In this document: positions 15,524-23,952 of the stretch, in pieces | Layout of the letters: every line of letters starts with the position of its first letter | How positions within the stretch are numbered: the stretch's first letter is position 1 | NCBI GenBank assembly: GCA_017505525.1 | Contig: JAFVPB010000007.1 | Coordinates: 22,075 to 86,074, forward strand | Origin: Clostridia bacterium | Lineage (GTDB): Bacteria > Bacillota > Clostridia > UMGS1883 | DNA length: 64,000 nt | Reading direction: 5' to 3' | Position numbers and translations under genes: made by a program | The notes under the pieces: generated by a model | What the model saw: the letters and a program-made list of their open reading frames with translations, nothing else | Told to the model about the DNA's origin: nothing | Database searches by the model: none

Positions 15524-16441
15524 ATGAAAAAAATGAATTTTAATGTGAAAGAAGAAGTAATCGCACTTACCCCCCATTGGAAAGGCGAAAGACTTCCCGA
15601 CGGAAGACCTAAGGTAGATGAAAAATACCTGAAAGCACTTAAGACCCTCACACTTGAAGAGGTGTGGAAACCTATATTTGTTAAAGGATATGAAAGCCAG
15701 TTCGAGGGAAGGCTTCACACCCTGCACGACGATGGCAGAAAGCTTATTGGCCGTGCCGTTACTGCAACCTATTGTCCATTCCGCCCCGACCTTGATGAAG
15801 TTACAAAAGGAATCGGCAAAAGCGAAGGCAGAACGGGAACATATAACCAATGGGTTATCGATAATCTTATGGAATACGATGTGCCTGTAATAGATATGTA
15901 TGATAAGATTTACAAGGGCACCTATCTTGGCGGCAACCTTACAACAGCACTGAAAAATAAAACGAAGAACGAAAACGGTGGTGCTGTAATCTGGGGTGGT
16001 ATACGCGATACCGAGCAGATGAAAAAAGTAGAAGACACTCAGGTTTACTACCGCGGAATTGATCCTACTCCCATACGTGATTTTATTATGACAGGCTACA
16101 ACACAACCACGCGAATTGGAAACGCCGTATGTCTTCCGGGAGACGTTGTGTTCGGTGCAGGCGGAGGTGTCCTTTTTATTCCCTCTCACCTTGTTGAAGA
16201 GGTTGTGGGAGGTGCTGCTAAAACGCAGGTTAAGGATATGTTCGGCTTTGAAATGATTTCACTTAACAAGTTCACAACAGCGCAAATCGATAAAAACACC
16301 TGGACAAAAGATATGCTCGACCTTCTTTTAGACTGGATTGAAAAGGATGACCGTGCGGCACAGTATCGCGGACTTGATTGGTCACACGAATACGACCTTG
16401 CAATTAACGGAGACCCCAACGATACACAATCTGCTTTATAA
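15524..16441 (+). CDS. RraA-like / HMG-aldolase-family protein
   Basis: The 305-residue protein contains the RraA-fold core with GGAVIWGGIRDTEQMKK (G-G-x-R-D type motif near residues 150-166), PGDVVFGAGGGVLFIP and the following helix. This family includes 4-hydroxy-4-methyl-2-oxoglutarate and oxaloacetate-cleaving aldolases that release pyruvate, as well as RNase E inhibitor RraA. In a uronate operon lacking KDG kinase and KDPG aldolase, cleavage of a keto-deoxy acid to pyruvate is an attractive role. That role is inference. N- and C-terminal extensions make it longer than plain RraA (about 160 aa). It lies 9 bases after the GH39 gene. Confidence 0.78.
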   Translation: MKKMNFNVKEEVIALTPHWKGERLPDGRPKVDEKYLKALKTLTLEEVWKPIFVKGYESQFEGRLHTLHDDGRKLIGRAVTATYCPFRPDLDEVTKGIGKSEGRTGTYNQWVIDNLMEYDVPVIDMYDKIYKGTYLGGNLTTALKNKTKNENGGAVIWGGIRDTEQMKKVEDTQVYYRGIDPTPIRDFIMTGYNTTTRIGNAVCLPGDVVFGAGGGVLFIPSHLVEEVVGGAAKTQVKDMFGFEMISLNKFTTAQIDKNTWTKDMLDLLLDWIEKDDRAAQYRGLDWSHEYDLAINGDPNDTQSAL

Positions 16442-16452
16442 GGAGAATCATT

Positions 16453-17235
16453 ATGAATGTTTTTATCCTGACAGACCTTGAGGGCATTCCATATGTTGAT
16501 GATATAGAATGTATGGACAGAGGTACCGACAAATATCTCGATGCCTGCCGTTATCTTACAGACGCACTTAATCTTGCAATTAAGACCTGCTTTGAAAACG
16601 GAGCTGACAATGTATACTACCTTGATGGTCATGGTGGCGGCGGAAATGTTAATCCTGACGATATCGACCCCCGCAGCAAAAAATGTTCAATTGCCGAGTG
16701 GCAAAATCTTTTGCAAAACGGAATGGTAGATTGCCAGATAGAGCTCGGCTCCCACGCAAGGGCCGGCACACTGTATGGCTTTCTCGACCATACACTGACT
16801 TCAAAAGAGTGGTTTTCACACAAGGTAAATACAATTGAAATGAGCGAGCTTTCACTTCATGCGCTTTTGTGTTCACAATATTCTGTTCCCATCATTGCCT
16901 GTATAGGAGATGAGACTGCCTGCAAACAGGCAAAGGAGTATATTCCAAACATATATACAGGTGCAGTAAAAAAAGCTGAGAAACGCAATGTTTCACAAAC
17001 TTACAAAAACTGTGAGGATATTATTGTAGACACCGTTAAAAAAGCCCTTGAAAACTATAACGGCGTCAGCCTTTTTAATACACATTTTCCTGCATCAATT
17101 GAACTGACTTTCTACAGAACAGATATGTGCGACGAGGTTTACGAAAAAGCACAGAAGAATGTGGAAAGAGTAAACGCACGTACTTTGAGAAAAACCATAG
17201 AGAAGCTTTCGTTCTACGAAGATTTAAAGTTTTAA
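16453..17235 (+). CDS. M55-family D-aminopeptidase (DppA-like)
   Basis: This 260-residue protein has the zinc ligands of the DppA family at their usual spacing: D8 and E10 in TDLEG, H60 in LDGHGGGG, and H101 in GSHARAGT. Family members cleave N-terminal D-amino acids (D-Ala) from peptides and are linked to peptidoglycan or dipeptide recycling. AGGAGA precedes the start, 11 bases after the RraA-like gene, and it is the last gene of the glucuronate operon. Its place in a sugar operon is unusual; perhaps it removes an amino-acyl group from a glycan. A terminator follows. Confidence 0.85.
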   Translation: MNVFILTDLEGIPYVDDIECMDRGTDKYLDACRYLTDALNLAIKTCFENGADNVYYLDGHGGGGNVNPDDIDPRSKKCSIAEWQNLLQNGMVDCQIELGSHARAGTLYGFLDHTLTSKEWFSHKVNTIEMSELSLHALLCSQYSVPIIACIGDETACKQAKEYIPNIYTGAVKKAEKRNVSQTYKNCEDIIVDTVKKALENYNGVSLFNTHFPASIELTFYRTDMCDEVYEKAQKNVERVNARTLRKTIEKLSFYEDLKF

Positions 17236-17305
17236 AGAGCGAGTGCATTGAAAATAGAACAAAGCTACGGTTTCAGAAAAAATATGTCTTTTTTTAGATA
17301 GTCTA

Positions 17306-17346
17306 AGGGGTGTAAAAAAACTTAGTTTTTTTACACCCCTTTTTGT
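17306..17346 (+). terminator. terminator of the glucuronate operon
   Basis: AGGGGTGTAAAAAAACT (17306-17322) is followed by its near-perfect complement (17324-17340) and TTTTGTT. It separates the convergent operons and may act on both strands. Confidence 0.85.
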
Positions 17347-17351
17347 TAAGC

Positions 17352-18677
17352 TTATATATTATTAGGAAAAATATAGGTGGCAATTGAATGTGGTTCTATT
17401 TTTGATGATACTATCTTTCCCATAATCCTAAAAGAAAAATCATACTCATTATCTGTTGAGTTAAGAACAACAGAAACAATATTCCCATCAGGATTTTTAA
17501 AGGATATAGTATCAATTTGAGAAATCCATTTACTGCTGGCAATTCGCTTTGCGCCTTGCCTTACAAATTTACTGAAATGTCCTATGTAATAATAGGAATC
17601 ATGAATGTGCAGAATATTATTTTTTGTGTCTGCCATAATAGGGGAATCGCAATAATTGCCCACATGATTTGGACCGCCGTCTTCATTTAAAAGAATATTC
17701 CAATCATAAAATGCGTTGCATCCGTTGTTAAAGTTGCCTATGATATCGTGCGCATATTTCTCTCCGATTTGTGTTGTGCATGATTTTCCAAGGCTATATT
17801 CATAACACCCTTCGGAAAAAATGAGCTGTTTATCTGGATATAGCTTTTTGAAAATATCAAGCTGCTCAAAATGATCTCCGCTATACCAATGAAAAGCAAT
17901 TCCCTTAACATATTTTGATGCTTCATCATCTTTTAACATACAGGTAGCTCTTTCAATAATGCGCTCTTTATTATGATCCCAAAAATACAAATCGATTCCA
18001 AGATTTTGCATTTTTCTTCCCAAATGATTTTTTATAAAGTTCTTTTCTTCTTCAGCAGTATAAACACAGGAATCCCAGATTTGCGTTGCTTTAGGTTCGT
18101 TTTGAACGCTTATTGCACTGATGGAAACCCCCTCTTTTTTATATTCCTCAATAAATTTTACAAAATAATCCGACCAAAGCTCGTAAAACTCTTTTTTGAG
18201 CTTTCCGCCATTATTCATTTGACCATTTGTTTTCATAAATGCAGGGGGACTCCAAGGAGAAGCAAAAATGCTAATGTCGGTATATTTCTGTGCTGCCTTT
18301 ATCATGGGGATAACAAATTTTTTATCTCTTTTAATATTAAAAGACTTAAGAGAAACATCGTTTTCTTCTATACAACTATAGTTTCCCAAAGAAAAATCGC
18401 AACTGTTAATGTGTATTCTGCCACATGTATATCCAATACCCTCTTGCTTGTCAAAATAGAGCTTTAACAATTTCTCTTGGTTGCTTTTAGATAATTGACT
18501 GAAGGTTGAGGCAGCCGCCTCTGTAAAAGCACCACCAAAGCCTGATACTTCCTGATATTCAACTTCTGGGAAAATACAGATAAGATTGTTTTCGGTAATG
18601 TCGTCATTAGTAACATTAAGGTACTCCAATTTCATTGGAGATTGTCCTTGTATGGTCTTTATTACAGATACTTTCAT
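17352..18677 (-). CDS. GH30-family glycosidase
   Basis: This 441-residue enzyme has the GH30 signature: VSGFGGAFTEAAA near residues 44-56, ASPWSPPAFMKTNG near 139-152, acid/base E194 in VQNEPKA, HWYSGDHF near 263-270, nucleophile E289 in FSEGCYE, and a C-terminal beta-domain. Activities in the family include glucosylceramidase, beta-1,6-glucanase and beta-xylosidase. No signal peptide is seen. ATG at 18677 is preceded by AGGAGGAAT; an upstream methionine at 18713 overlaps the previous gene. It is the last gene of the eight-gene minus-strand operon, one base after the GNAT-like gene. A ceramide-linked substrate would pair with the ceramidase-like protein at 4346, but that is speculation. Confidence 0.9.
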   Translation of the reverse strand: MKVSVIKTIQGQSPMKLEYLNVTNDDITENNLICIFPEVEYQEVSGFGGAFTEAAASTFSQLSKSNQEKLLKLYFDKQEGIGYTCGRIHINSCDFSLGNYSCIEENDVSLKSFNIKRDKKFVIPMIKAAQKYTDISIFASPWSPPAFMKTNGQMNNGGKLKKEFYELWSDYFVKFIEEYKKEGVSISAISVQNEPKATQIWDSCVYTAEEEKNFIKNHLGRKMQNLGIDLYFWDHNKERIIERATCMLKDDEASKYVKGIAFHWYSGDHFEQLDIFKKLYPDKQLIFSEGCYEYSLGKSCTTQIGEKYAHDIIGNFNNGCNAFYDWNILLNEDGGPNHVGNYCDSPIMADTKNNILHIHDSYYYIGHFSKFVRQGAKRIASSKWISQIDTISFKNPDGNIVSVVLNSTDNEYDFSFRIMGKIVSSKIEPHSIATYIFPNNI

Positions 18678-18678
18678 T

Positions 18679-19905
18679 TTATTCCTCCTGAAAATAGTAG
18701 CCGTGCATTTCATAAATTGCTTTATTATTCATATAGTGCTCCTTAAGAGCTCTTTCAAGCCTTGTTCTTTCAGGCAATATTGTGATTGGAGGCTCTGTGT
18801 TCAGGGGCTGATTAAAAATAAAGTAAAAAACACCACGACCTGCACTTTTTGCGCCTATTCGGTTAAAGCGTTTTCCAAAGTTTACAATGTTTGATTCGTC
18901 GCCTAAAAGACCTTCTAACTGCGGGTCCATAAGCCAACTATAGCAAACAACTGCCTTATAATCAAAATCGGGAAAATATTGTTTTATAAAGCACTTTGCC
19001 TCTTCAAGTGTTTCGTCTATATCTTTTTCAGTAAAAGATGTTTTACTGGGGATATGCAAGCTTAGAACGCTATCACCGTGTGAGAGCACTTTTTTCCATT
19101 CTTTTTTTGATAAAGAAACCTTACTAGAAGCAAGGAAACCTCTTTCGTTGAATGGATATCCAACCCAATCAGCATCTGTTTCTGAAATTGTGGCAGTAAA
19201 GGAGTCGGATTCGTCTTCAAAATATTTTGCTCCTAACGGGAATCCATCTTTATGGAATTCCATATTATCTGCCAAAGCTATGTATTCGCCATTTTGGTTT
19301 TTGTAAACAGTTGCACTTGCCCAGAAAGATGAGAAGAGTTCAATTTCTAAATGCTTTATTCTGAAAAGTCTTCCATCTATTGATAATTGAAACCAACCTA
19401 AAAGATGAAAACCGTATGCTCCGTTGTGGCGCTTCTTATACTCATCTATACCAAGCTCGGGAGTTTTCATAACAGATGAGATTATTTCTTCCGGAAGATT
19501 TCGAGATTTTAATTTTTTGTAGCAATAAGGGTAGAGGGAACATATAGCAAGAAAAGGAAGCATATCGTATGCCAGTGCTGGCTTGCCATCCGGAGATTCA
19601 GGTAAAACAAGCTCGCTCACATCTTGACGGGCATACTCTCTGTTTTGAAGAGCATAGCAAAGCAGGGCGAGAAATGCACTGAGATATTCGTTTTTACTTA
19701 TTTGCTTAGCAGTTTCTTTGCATATCTCAAGGTGATTTACCAAAATTCCATATTCTTTGCTTAAATTATCATAATAAGAAATATCAAGCAGAAGAGACCC
19801 GTTTGTATAAAAGTCGTCCATTGCATTATTATAAATACTATGCCATCTTTCCGGAAAATTTTTACAGTTAACTTCCTGCATCAGTTCGTCTATCGATAAA
19901 CGCAT
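18679..19905 (-). CDS. GNAT-like acyltransferase-domain protein (NAT_N / GNAT_C type)
   Basis: This 408-residue protein resembles a two-domain family with an N-terminal helical part and a GNAT-like C-terminal half (about 200-400, including GFHLLGWFQLSIDGRLFRIKHLE and the VCYSWLMDPQL segment). Members are often annotated as acyltransferases without known substrate. The start at 19905 has GGAGAT upstream and lies 4 bases after the creatininase gene; the longer frame to 19998 overlaps that gene. It is conserved in an operon with sugar-acid enzymes, so an amino sugar or amine acceptor is possible. The role is uncertain. Confidence 0.65.
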   Translation of the reverse strand: MRLSIDELMQEVNCKNFPERWHSIYNNAMDDFYTNGSLLLDISYYDNLSKEYGILVNHLEICKETAKQISKNEYLSAFLALLCYALQNREYARQDVSELVLPESPDGKPALAYDMLPFLAICSLYPYCYKKLKSRNLPEEIISSVMKTPELGIDEYKKRHNGAYGFHLLGWFQLSIDGRLFRIKHLEIELFSSFWASATVYKNQNGEYIALADNMEFHKDGFPLGAKYFEDESDSFTATISETDADWVGYPFNERGFLASSKVSLSKKEWKKVLSHGDSVLSLHIPSKTSFTEKDIDETLEEAKCFIKQYFPDFDYKAVVCYSWLMDPQLEGLLGDESNIVNFGKRFNRIGAKSAGRGVFYFIFNQPLNTEPPITILPERTRLERALKEHYMNNKAIYEMHGYYFQEE

Positions 19906-19909
19906 AATT

Positions 19910-20782
19910 TTATCTCCATCTATGTTCGTTTTGCCAATCTGAAAGAAGAGTATCTTCCTTAAATGCCTTAAATGCTTTTGCAGCATGCTCGGCTTCAATC
20001 CTTAAAGCGGCTTTACCAATGCGCTCGTTACAACCAATTGGATCATCTCCGGAATAAGCGTTTGGATAATTGAATTCCCAACCATTACTTCTTAATCTTA
20101 ATCCGGCTTCAATTAAATGATCAGCCTTGTGCAGGTTTTGTCCGCTTTCTATTCCAAGCCTGTCGAGATGTACAGACTCAGGGGAAATTCCCATCATATA
20201 AGCAGTTTCTCCAAAACAACCATGCCCAATAAGCATATTTTCGTTGTGATATTTAATGATGAGCTCTTCGTCTTCTTTTGTTAATTCAGGAATAGAGCCC
20301 GAGCCTTCCTTTTCAAGAATTTCAGCCATTATGTGTGGCGCAGGCAAGCCCACAGAATATACTGTAACTACAAAATCGTAATCTTTGTTGCATAAATTCC
20401 TTAAAAAAGCAGGAAGCCATAAATTGTTGCCGCCATGTGCATTGAATATGATTATTTTTTTGAAGCCGTTATCACTGATTTGCACGCAAAGCTGCTCTAA
20501 AAGAAGCATTTGTGTTTCAAGTGGAATACATATATCGCCGTATGGTGCACTGTATGGCACCTTTCCGGGAACATCGCCAAAAATAAAATCAGGAAAAACA
20601 CAAACTGTCTCAAGCTGAGATGCCATATATGTAAGGTGACTGGCTTGAATAATGTCCTGACCGAGAGGAAGATGCAAACCATGCTTCTCAACACATCCCA
20701 TAGGAATGACACAAGTTTTTTCTGCTGCCTCACACAGTTTGGGTAAAGTTTCGCTAGTGTTATACAACCAACGTGTTTCCAT
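19910..20782 (-). CDS. creatininase-family amidohydrolase, copy A
   Basis: This 290-residue protein has the metal-site pattern of the creatininase family: E32, H34 and H37 in CVEKHGLHLPLGQD with D43, then FNAHGGNN. Family members open cyclic amides (creatinine, formamidopyrimidine-type or mycofactocin-type substrates), usually with two metals. It is a recent duplicate of the upstream copy B: by eye only about 8 of the first 100 residues differ. Copy A has its own duplicated promoter. In this operon the substrate may be a sugar lactam or other cyclic amide. Standard creatininases are about 240-260 residues, so this is a somewhat long form. Confidence 0.88.
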   Translation of the reverse strand: METRWLYNTSETLPKLCEAAEKTCVIPMGCVEKHGLHLPLGQDIIQASHLTYMASQLETVCVFPDFIFGDVPGKVPYSAPYGDICIPLETQMLLLEQLCVQISDNGFKKIIIFNAHGGNNLWLPAFLRNLCNKDYDFVVTVYSVGLPAPHIMAEILEKEGSGSIPELTKEDEELIIKYHNENMLIGHGCFGETAYMMGISPESVHLDRLGIESGQNLHKADHLIEAGLRLRSNGWEFNYPNAYSGDDPIGCNERIGKAALRIEAEHAAKAFKAFKEDTLLSDWQNEHRWR

Positions 20783-20814
20783 AATATCAAAACCTTTCTG
20801 TTTAATTTACAATA

Positions 20815-20843
20815 AATATATCACTTTATATAATCTGAATCAA
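20815..20843 (-). promoter_or_regulatory. promoter candidate before creatininase copy A (duplicated)
   Basis: On the minus strand TTGATT (complement of 20838-20843), 17 bases, then TATATT (complement of 20815-20820). The identical arrangement precedes copy B. Confidence 0.45.
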
Positions 20844-20880
20844 AACAATTCTTGTGAAATAATAAACAAATCTTGCAAAA

Positions 20881-21018
20881 TTATTTCTCGTTGGGAATGA
20901 TTGGGTAGAACTGAATTGTGTGCCACCATCAACAGTGAGTTCTGCTCCGGTTGTGGTTTTTGAAAGATCACTACCGAAATAACAGGCATCATTTTCAATA
21001 TCTTCAAAATCTGCTATA
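20881..21018 (-). pseudogene. remnant of the SDR 3' end left by tandem duplication
   Basis: This stretch matches the last ~140 bases of the intact SDR gene (21996 onward) at an offset of 1115 bases, with scattered substitutions. It reads IADFEDI, then FGSDLSK and TGAELTVDGG, but one base is missing near 20920 (GTGTGCC against GTGTTGCC in the intact copy), which shifts the frame. It lacks the first ~210 residues. It begins exactly at the stop codon of creatininase copy B, marking the duplication junction. Confidence 0.85.
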
Positions 21019-21897
21019 TTATCTACACTTCCAACGGCGAGAATCAGAAAATTCTGTAAGAGTATTATCTTCTTTGAAGAGTTTAAATATTTTTGCCAAA
21101 CGTTCTGCTTCAATTCTTAAAGCAGCTTTTCCGATACGTTCGTTGCAACCAATTGGATCATCGGCTGAGTAGGCATTGGGATAGTTTATATCCCAACCAT
21201 TGCTTGCCAATCGTATTCCGGCTTTAAGTAAGTGGTCAGCTTTGTGGGTGGATTGTCCGCTTTCAATTCCAAGCCTGTCGAGATGTACAGACTCAGGGGA
21301 AATTCCCATCATATATGCTGTTTCACCCATACAACCATGCCCAATAATCATATCCTGCTTGTGATATTTTATAATAAGCTCTTCATCTTCCTGGGTTAAT
21401 TCGGGAATAGAGCCTGAGCCTTCCTTTTCAAGAATTTCAGCCATTATGTGTGGAGCGGGCAAATCCACATATGTTGTAGCAAAAACAAAATCATAATCCT
21501 TATAGTAAAGCTTTCTTGAGAAAGTGGGAAGCCATAAATTATTTCCGCCATGTGCATTGAGAACAAGTATTTTTTTGAAACCATTGTCGCTAATCTGTTC
21601 GCAAAGTTGCTCTAAAAGAAGCATTTGTGTATCGAGCGGTACACATATACTGCCGTATGGTACACTATATGGCACTTTTCCCGGGGTATCGCCAAATGTG
21701 AAGTCGGGGAAAACACATACCGTTTCAAGCTGAGATGCCATATATGTAAGGTGGCTGCCCTGAATAATATCCTGACCAAGAGGTAAATGAAGACCGTGCT
21801 TTTCAACACATCCCATAGGGATTACACAAGTTTTTTCTGCTGCTTCGCACAACTTGGGTAATGTTTCGCTAGTGTTATACAACCAACGTGTTTCCAT
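21019..21897 (-). CDS. creatininase-family amidohydrolase, copy B
   Basis: This 292-residue tandem paralog of copy A keeps all the metal-site residues (CVEKHGLHLPLGQD, LNAHGGNN) and an intact frame, so both copies should be active. Differences fall mostly at surface-like positions of the middle and C-terminal parts. The protein ends RRWKCR against HRWR in copy A, because the duplication junction replaced its last codons. It follows the intact SDR gene by 98 bases, with its own promoter candidate, and lies upstream of copy A. Confidence 0.88.
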   Translation of the reverse strand: METRWLYNTSETLPKLCEAAEKTCVIPMGCVEKHGLHLPLGQDIIQGSHLTYMASQLETVCVFPDFTFGDTPGKVPYSVPYGSICVPLDTQMLLLEQLCEQISDNGFKKILVLNAHGGNNLWLPTFSRKLYYKDYDFVFATTYVDLPAPHIMAEILEKEGSGSIPELTQEDEELIIKYHKQDMIIGHGCMGETAYMMGISPESVHLDRLGIESGQSTHKADHLLKAGIRLASNGWDINYPNAYSADDPIGCNERIGKAALRIEAERLAKIFKLFKEDNTLTEFSDSRRWKCR

Positions 21898-21929
21898 AAT
21901 ATCAAAACCTTTCTGTTTAATTTACAATA

Positions 21930-21958
21930 AATATATCACTTTATATAATCTGAATCAA
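21930..21958 (-). promoter_or_regulatory. promoter candidate before creatininase copy B
   Basis: TTGATT (complement of 21953-21958), 17 bases and TATATT (complement of 21930-21935) on the minus strand, identical to the promoter of copy A. It would be internal to the operon. Confidence 0.45.
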
Positions 21959-21995
21959 AACAATTCTTGTGAAATAATTAACAAATCTTGCAAAA

Positions 21996-22766
21996 TTATT
22001 TCTCGTTGGGAATGATTGGATAGAGCTGAATTGTGTTGCCACCATCAACAGTGAGTTCTGCTCCGGTTGTGTTTTTTGAAAGATTGCTCCCGAAATAATA
22101 TGCAGCGTTAGCAATGTCTTCAAAATCTGCTATATCACCTATAGGTGTATAAGCAGATGGCGCACTTTGAATATTTCCGGTGTTATTTTGCCATCTGTCG
22201 GTTTTTATCATCCCCGGAAGAACTGCATTGACTCTTATATTATATTTTCCAAGGTCAAAAGCAAGGGCACGCATTAAGCCAAGAGCACCGCTTTTTGAGG
22301 CACTGTATGAAATCCTGTTTGGAATGCAACGATAAGCTGTGTTGGAATTTATAAAGACAATGCTTCCGCCGCCTTTTTTAATCATTTGCTTAGCGGCAAG
22401 TCGGGAAAGAAGAAAATTCCAACCGATATTTATATTTATTACATCCATAAAATCCTCAACGCTAACAGAGAAAAAATCTTGGTTTATACCTAAGTTTGCT
22501 GCGTTAAGAACAATACAGTCGAGTAAATAACCTGAACTTTCTATATCGTTGAATACTTTAACTAAGTTTTCCTCGCGTAATGAACCTTCCATTTCGTAGC
22601 CTTTTGAAAATACATTATATTTTTTTGAAATTTTTTCTGCGGCTTCTTTGGCTTCTTTTCCAGAGCGACTGGTAAGAAAAACAGTATAATTGTTTTCAGC
22701 AAATTTTTCAGCAATACCAAACCCTGTGTTAACTGCCGCACCTGTAATTAATACACATTTATTCAT
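21996..22766 (-). CDS. SDR-family oxidoreductase
   Basis: This 256-residue short-chain dehydrogenase has the cofactor motif TGAAVNTGFGIAE (about 8-20), the LNAAN element, and the active site Ser/Tyr/Lys (FINSNTAY, then YSASKSGALG). The ending ELTVDGGNTIQLYP is typical. It would oxidise or reduce a sugar or sugar acid with NAD(P). ATG at 22766 with an AAAGGA site is chosen; the open frame extends 44 codons further upstream but overlaps the dehydratase gene. The C-terminal third was copied in the tandem duplication downstream. Confidence 0.88.
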   Translation of the reverse strand: MNKCVLITGAAVNTGFGIAEKFAENNYTVFLTSRSGKEAKEAAEKISKKYNVFSKGYEMEGSLREENLVKVFNDIESSGYLLDCIVLNAANLGINQDFFSVSVEDFMDVININIGWNFLLSRLAAKQMIKKGGGSIVFINSNTAYRCIPNRISYSASKSGALGLMRALAFDLGKYNIRVNAVLPGMIKTDRWQNNTGNIQSAPSAYTPIGDIADFEDIANAAYYFGSNLSKNTTGAELTVDGGNTIQLYPIIPNEK

Positions 22767-22779
22767 TTTATTTTCCTTT

Positions 22780-23940
22780 CTAAAAATAGAATTCCGTTTT
22801 AGCGGGACGAATATCTGTAAGTGCTCCGGTATAATGACGGAGAGTGTGGGGGGTATAGGGGTGCTCGAGACATTTTTCTTCATCAATCTCAATTCCAAGG
22901 CCGGGCTTGTCGGGAATAGTTATATATCCGTCTTCATACTCAAGACTTTCATTTGTAACATCTTTTCTCCACGTTACGTCTGAATACATTATCTCGAGAA
23001 TTTCAAAGTTTGGAAGTGTTGCTGCAAGCTGAAGTGTTGCTGCATTTGCAACAGGACCTGAAGGGTTGTGAGGAGCAAACGCGATATATCGGCATTCTGC
23101 TTCAGCGGCTAATTTCTTTAGCTCCATAATTCCGCCGGCATGAGAAATATCGGGCTGAATGTAGTCTGCTGCCATAAGGTCAAACATCTTTTTATAGTCC
23201 CATCTTGTGTATAAGCGCTCTCCGGCTGAAATGGCAACAGGAGATTTGTCTTTTACTGCCTTAAGTGCATCGAGATTATCAGGTGGAACTGGCTCCTCAA
23301 ATAACATTGGTTTAAACTGTTCAAGCTCCTTTGCTATTTTCGTGGCGGTAGGGATGTTAAATCTTCCATGTCCCTCAATCAAAAGGTCTACATCGTTTCC
23401 GACTGCTTCGCGAACTGCTGCAACGCATCTTAAAGCCTTGTCAAGCTCTTTGTTGGATATGTTGAGATAGTTCTTGCCAAATGGGTCCCATTTCATTGCA
23501 GTTATTCCTCTTTGTACTGCAATTTTTGCTTTTTCTCCGAATTCGTGAGGCTCCTTTGCACCTGCAAACCAACCGTTAACATATATTCTCACTTTTTCAT
23601 TGACTTTTCCGCCAAGCAGCTGATATACGGGAACATTAAGTGATTTCCCTAAAATGTCCCAAAGAGCAGTTTCAACGGCTGAAAGAGCAGACATTAACAC
23701 GGCTCCTCCGCGCCAGTAAGCATCACGGTAAATTGCATGCCAATGTTTTTCAATGTCAAGAGGATTTTTTCCTACGAGGTATTCTTTAATATGCTCTACC
23801 GCACCAATAAGCGCTTTTTCCTTGTATTCAAGCGTTGCCTCGCCAACGCCATCAATACCCTCGTCAGTATATACTTTTACAAATACCCAATTTGTTCTGA
23901 AACAATCAACAGCAAATGTTTTTATATCTGTTACCTTCAT
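22780..23940 (-). CDS. enolase-superfamily sugar-acid dehydratase (D-galactonate-dehydratase-like)
   Basis: The 386-residue protein follows the mandelate-racemase/galactonate-dehydratase subgroup along its whole length (FVKVYTDEGIDGVGEA, RGGAVLMSALSAVETALWDI, VPVYQLLGG). Against E. coli galactonate dehydratase, metal ligands align at E189, E215 and E241 (constant offset of +6 from D183, E209 and E235), with catalytic histidines H191 and H291. The first ligand is Glu, not Asp. It would dehydrate an aldonate to a 2-keto-3-deoxy acid. The exact sugar acid is open, since close homologs act on gluconate, arabinonate or rhamnonate. It is third in the minus-strand operon. Confidence 0.88.
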   Translation of the reverse strand: MKVTDIKTFAVDCFRTNWVFVKVYTDEGIDGVGEATLEYKEKALIGAVEHIKEYLVGKNPLDIEKHWHAIYRDAYWRGGAVLMSALSAVETALWDILGKSLNVPVYQLLGGKVNEKVRIYVNGWFAGAKEPHEFGEKAKIAVQRGITAMKWDPFGKNYLNISNKELDKALRCVAAVREAVGNDVDLLIEGHGRFNIPTATKIAKELEQFKPMLFEEPVPPDNLDALKAVKDKSPVAISAGERLYTRWDYKKMFDLMAADYIQPDISHAGGIMELKKLAAEAECRYIAFAPHNPSGPVANAATLQLAATLPNFEILEIMYSDVTWRKDVTNESLEYEDGYITIPDKPGLGIEIDEEKCLEHPYTPHTLRHYTGALTDIRPAKTEFYF

Positions 23941-23952
23941 TATTCCATCTCC

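Larger units (their letters stand above)
19910..22136. repeat. tandem duplication of about 1.1 kb (SDR 3' end + spacer + creatininase)
   Basis: Unit A covers about 19910-21018 and unit B about 21019-22136. Each holds a creatininase gene, the promoter-bearing spacer and the 3' end of an SDR gene. The offset is 1115 bases at the creatininase starts and at the SDR stop codons, and 1109 at the creatininase stops, because copy B ends with three altered residues at the junction. The intact SDR continues only from unit B. Confidence 0.85.

Noticed and set aside
15359..16189. 276-codon minus-strand frame inside GH39/RraA-like genes
   Set aside because: Antisense to two well-supported genes; no family match or translation signal.
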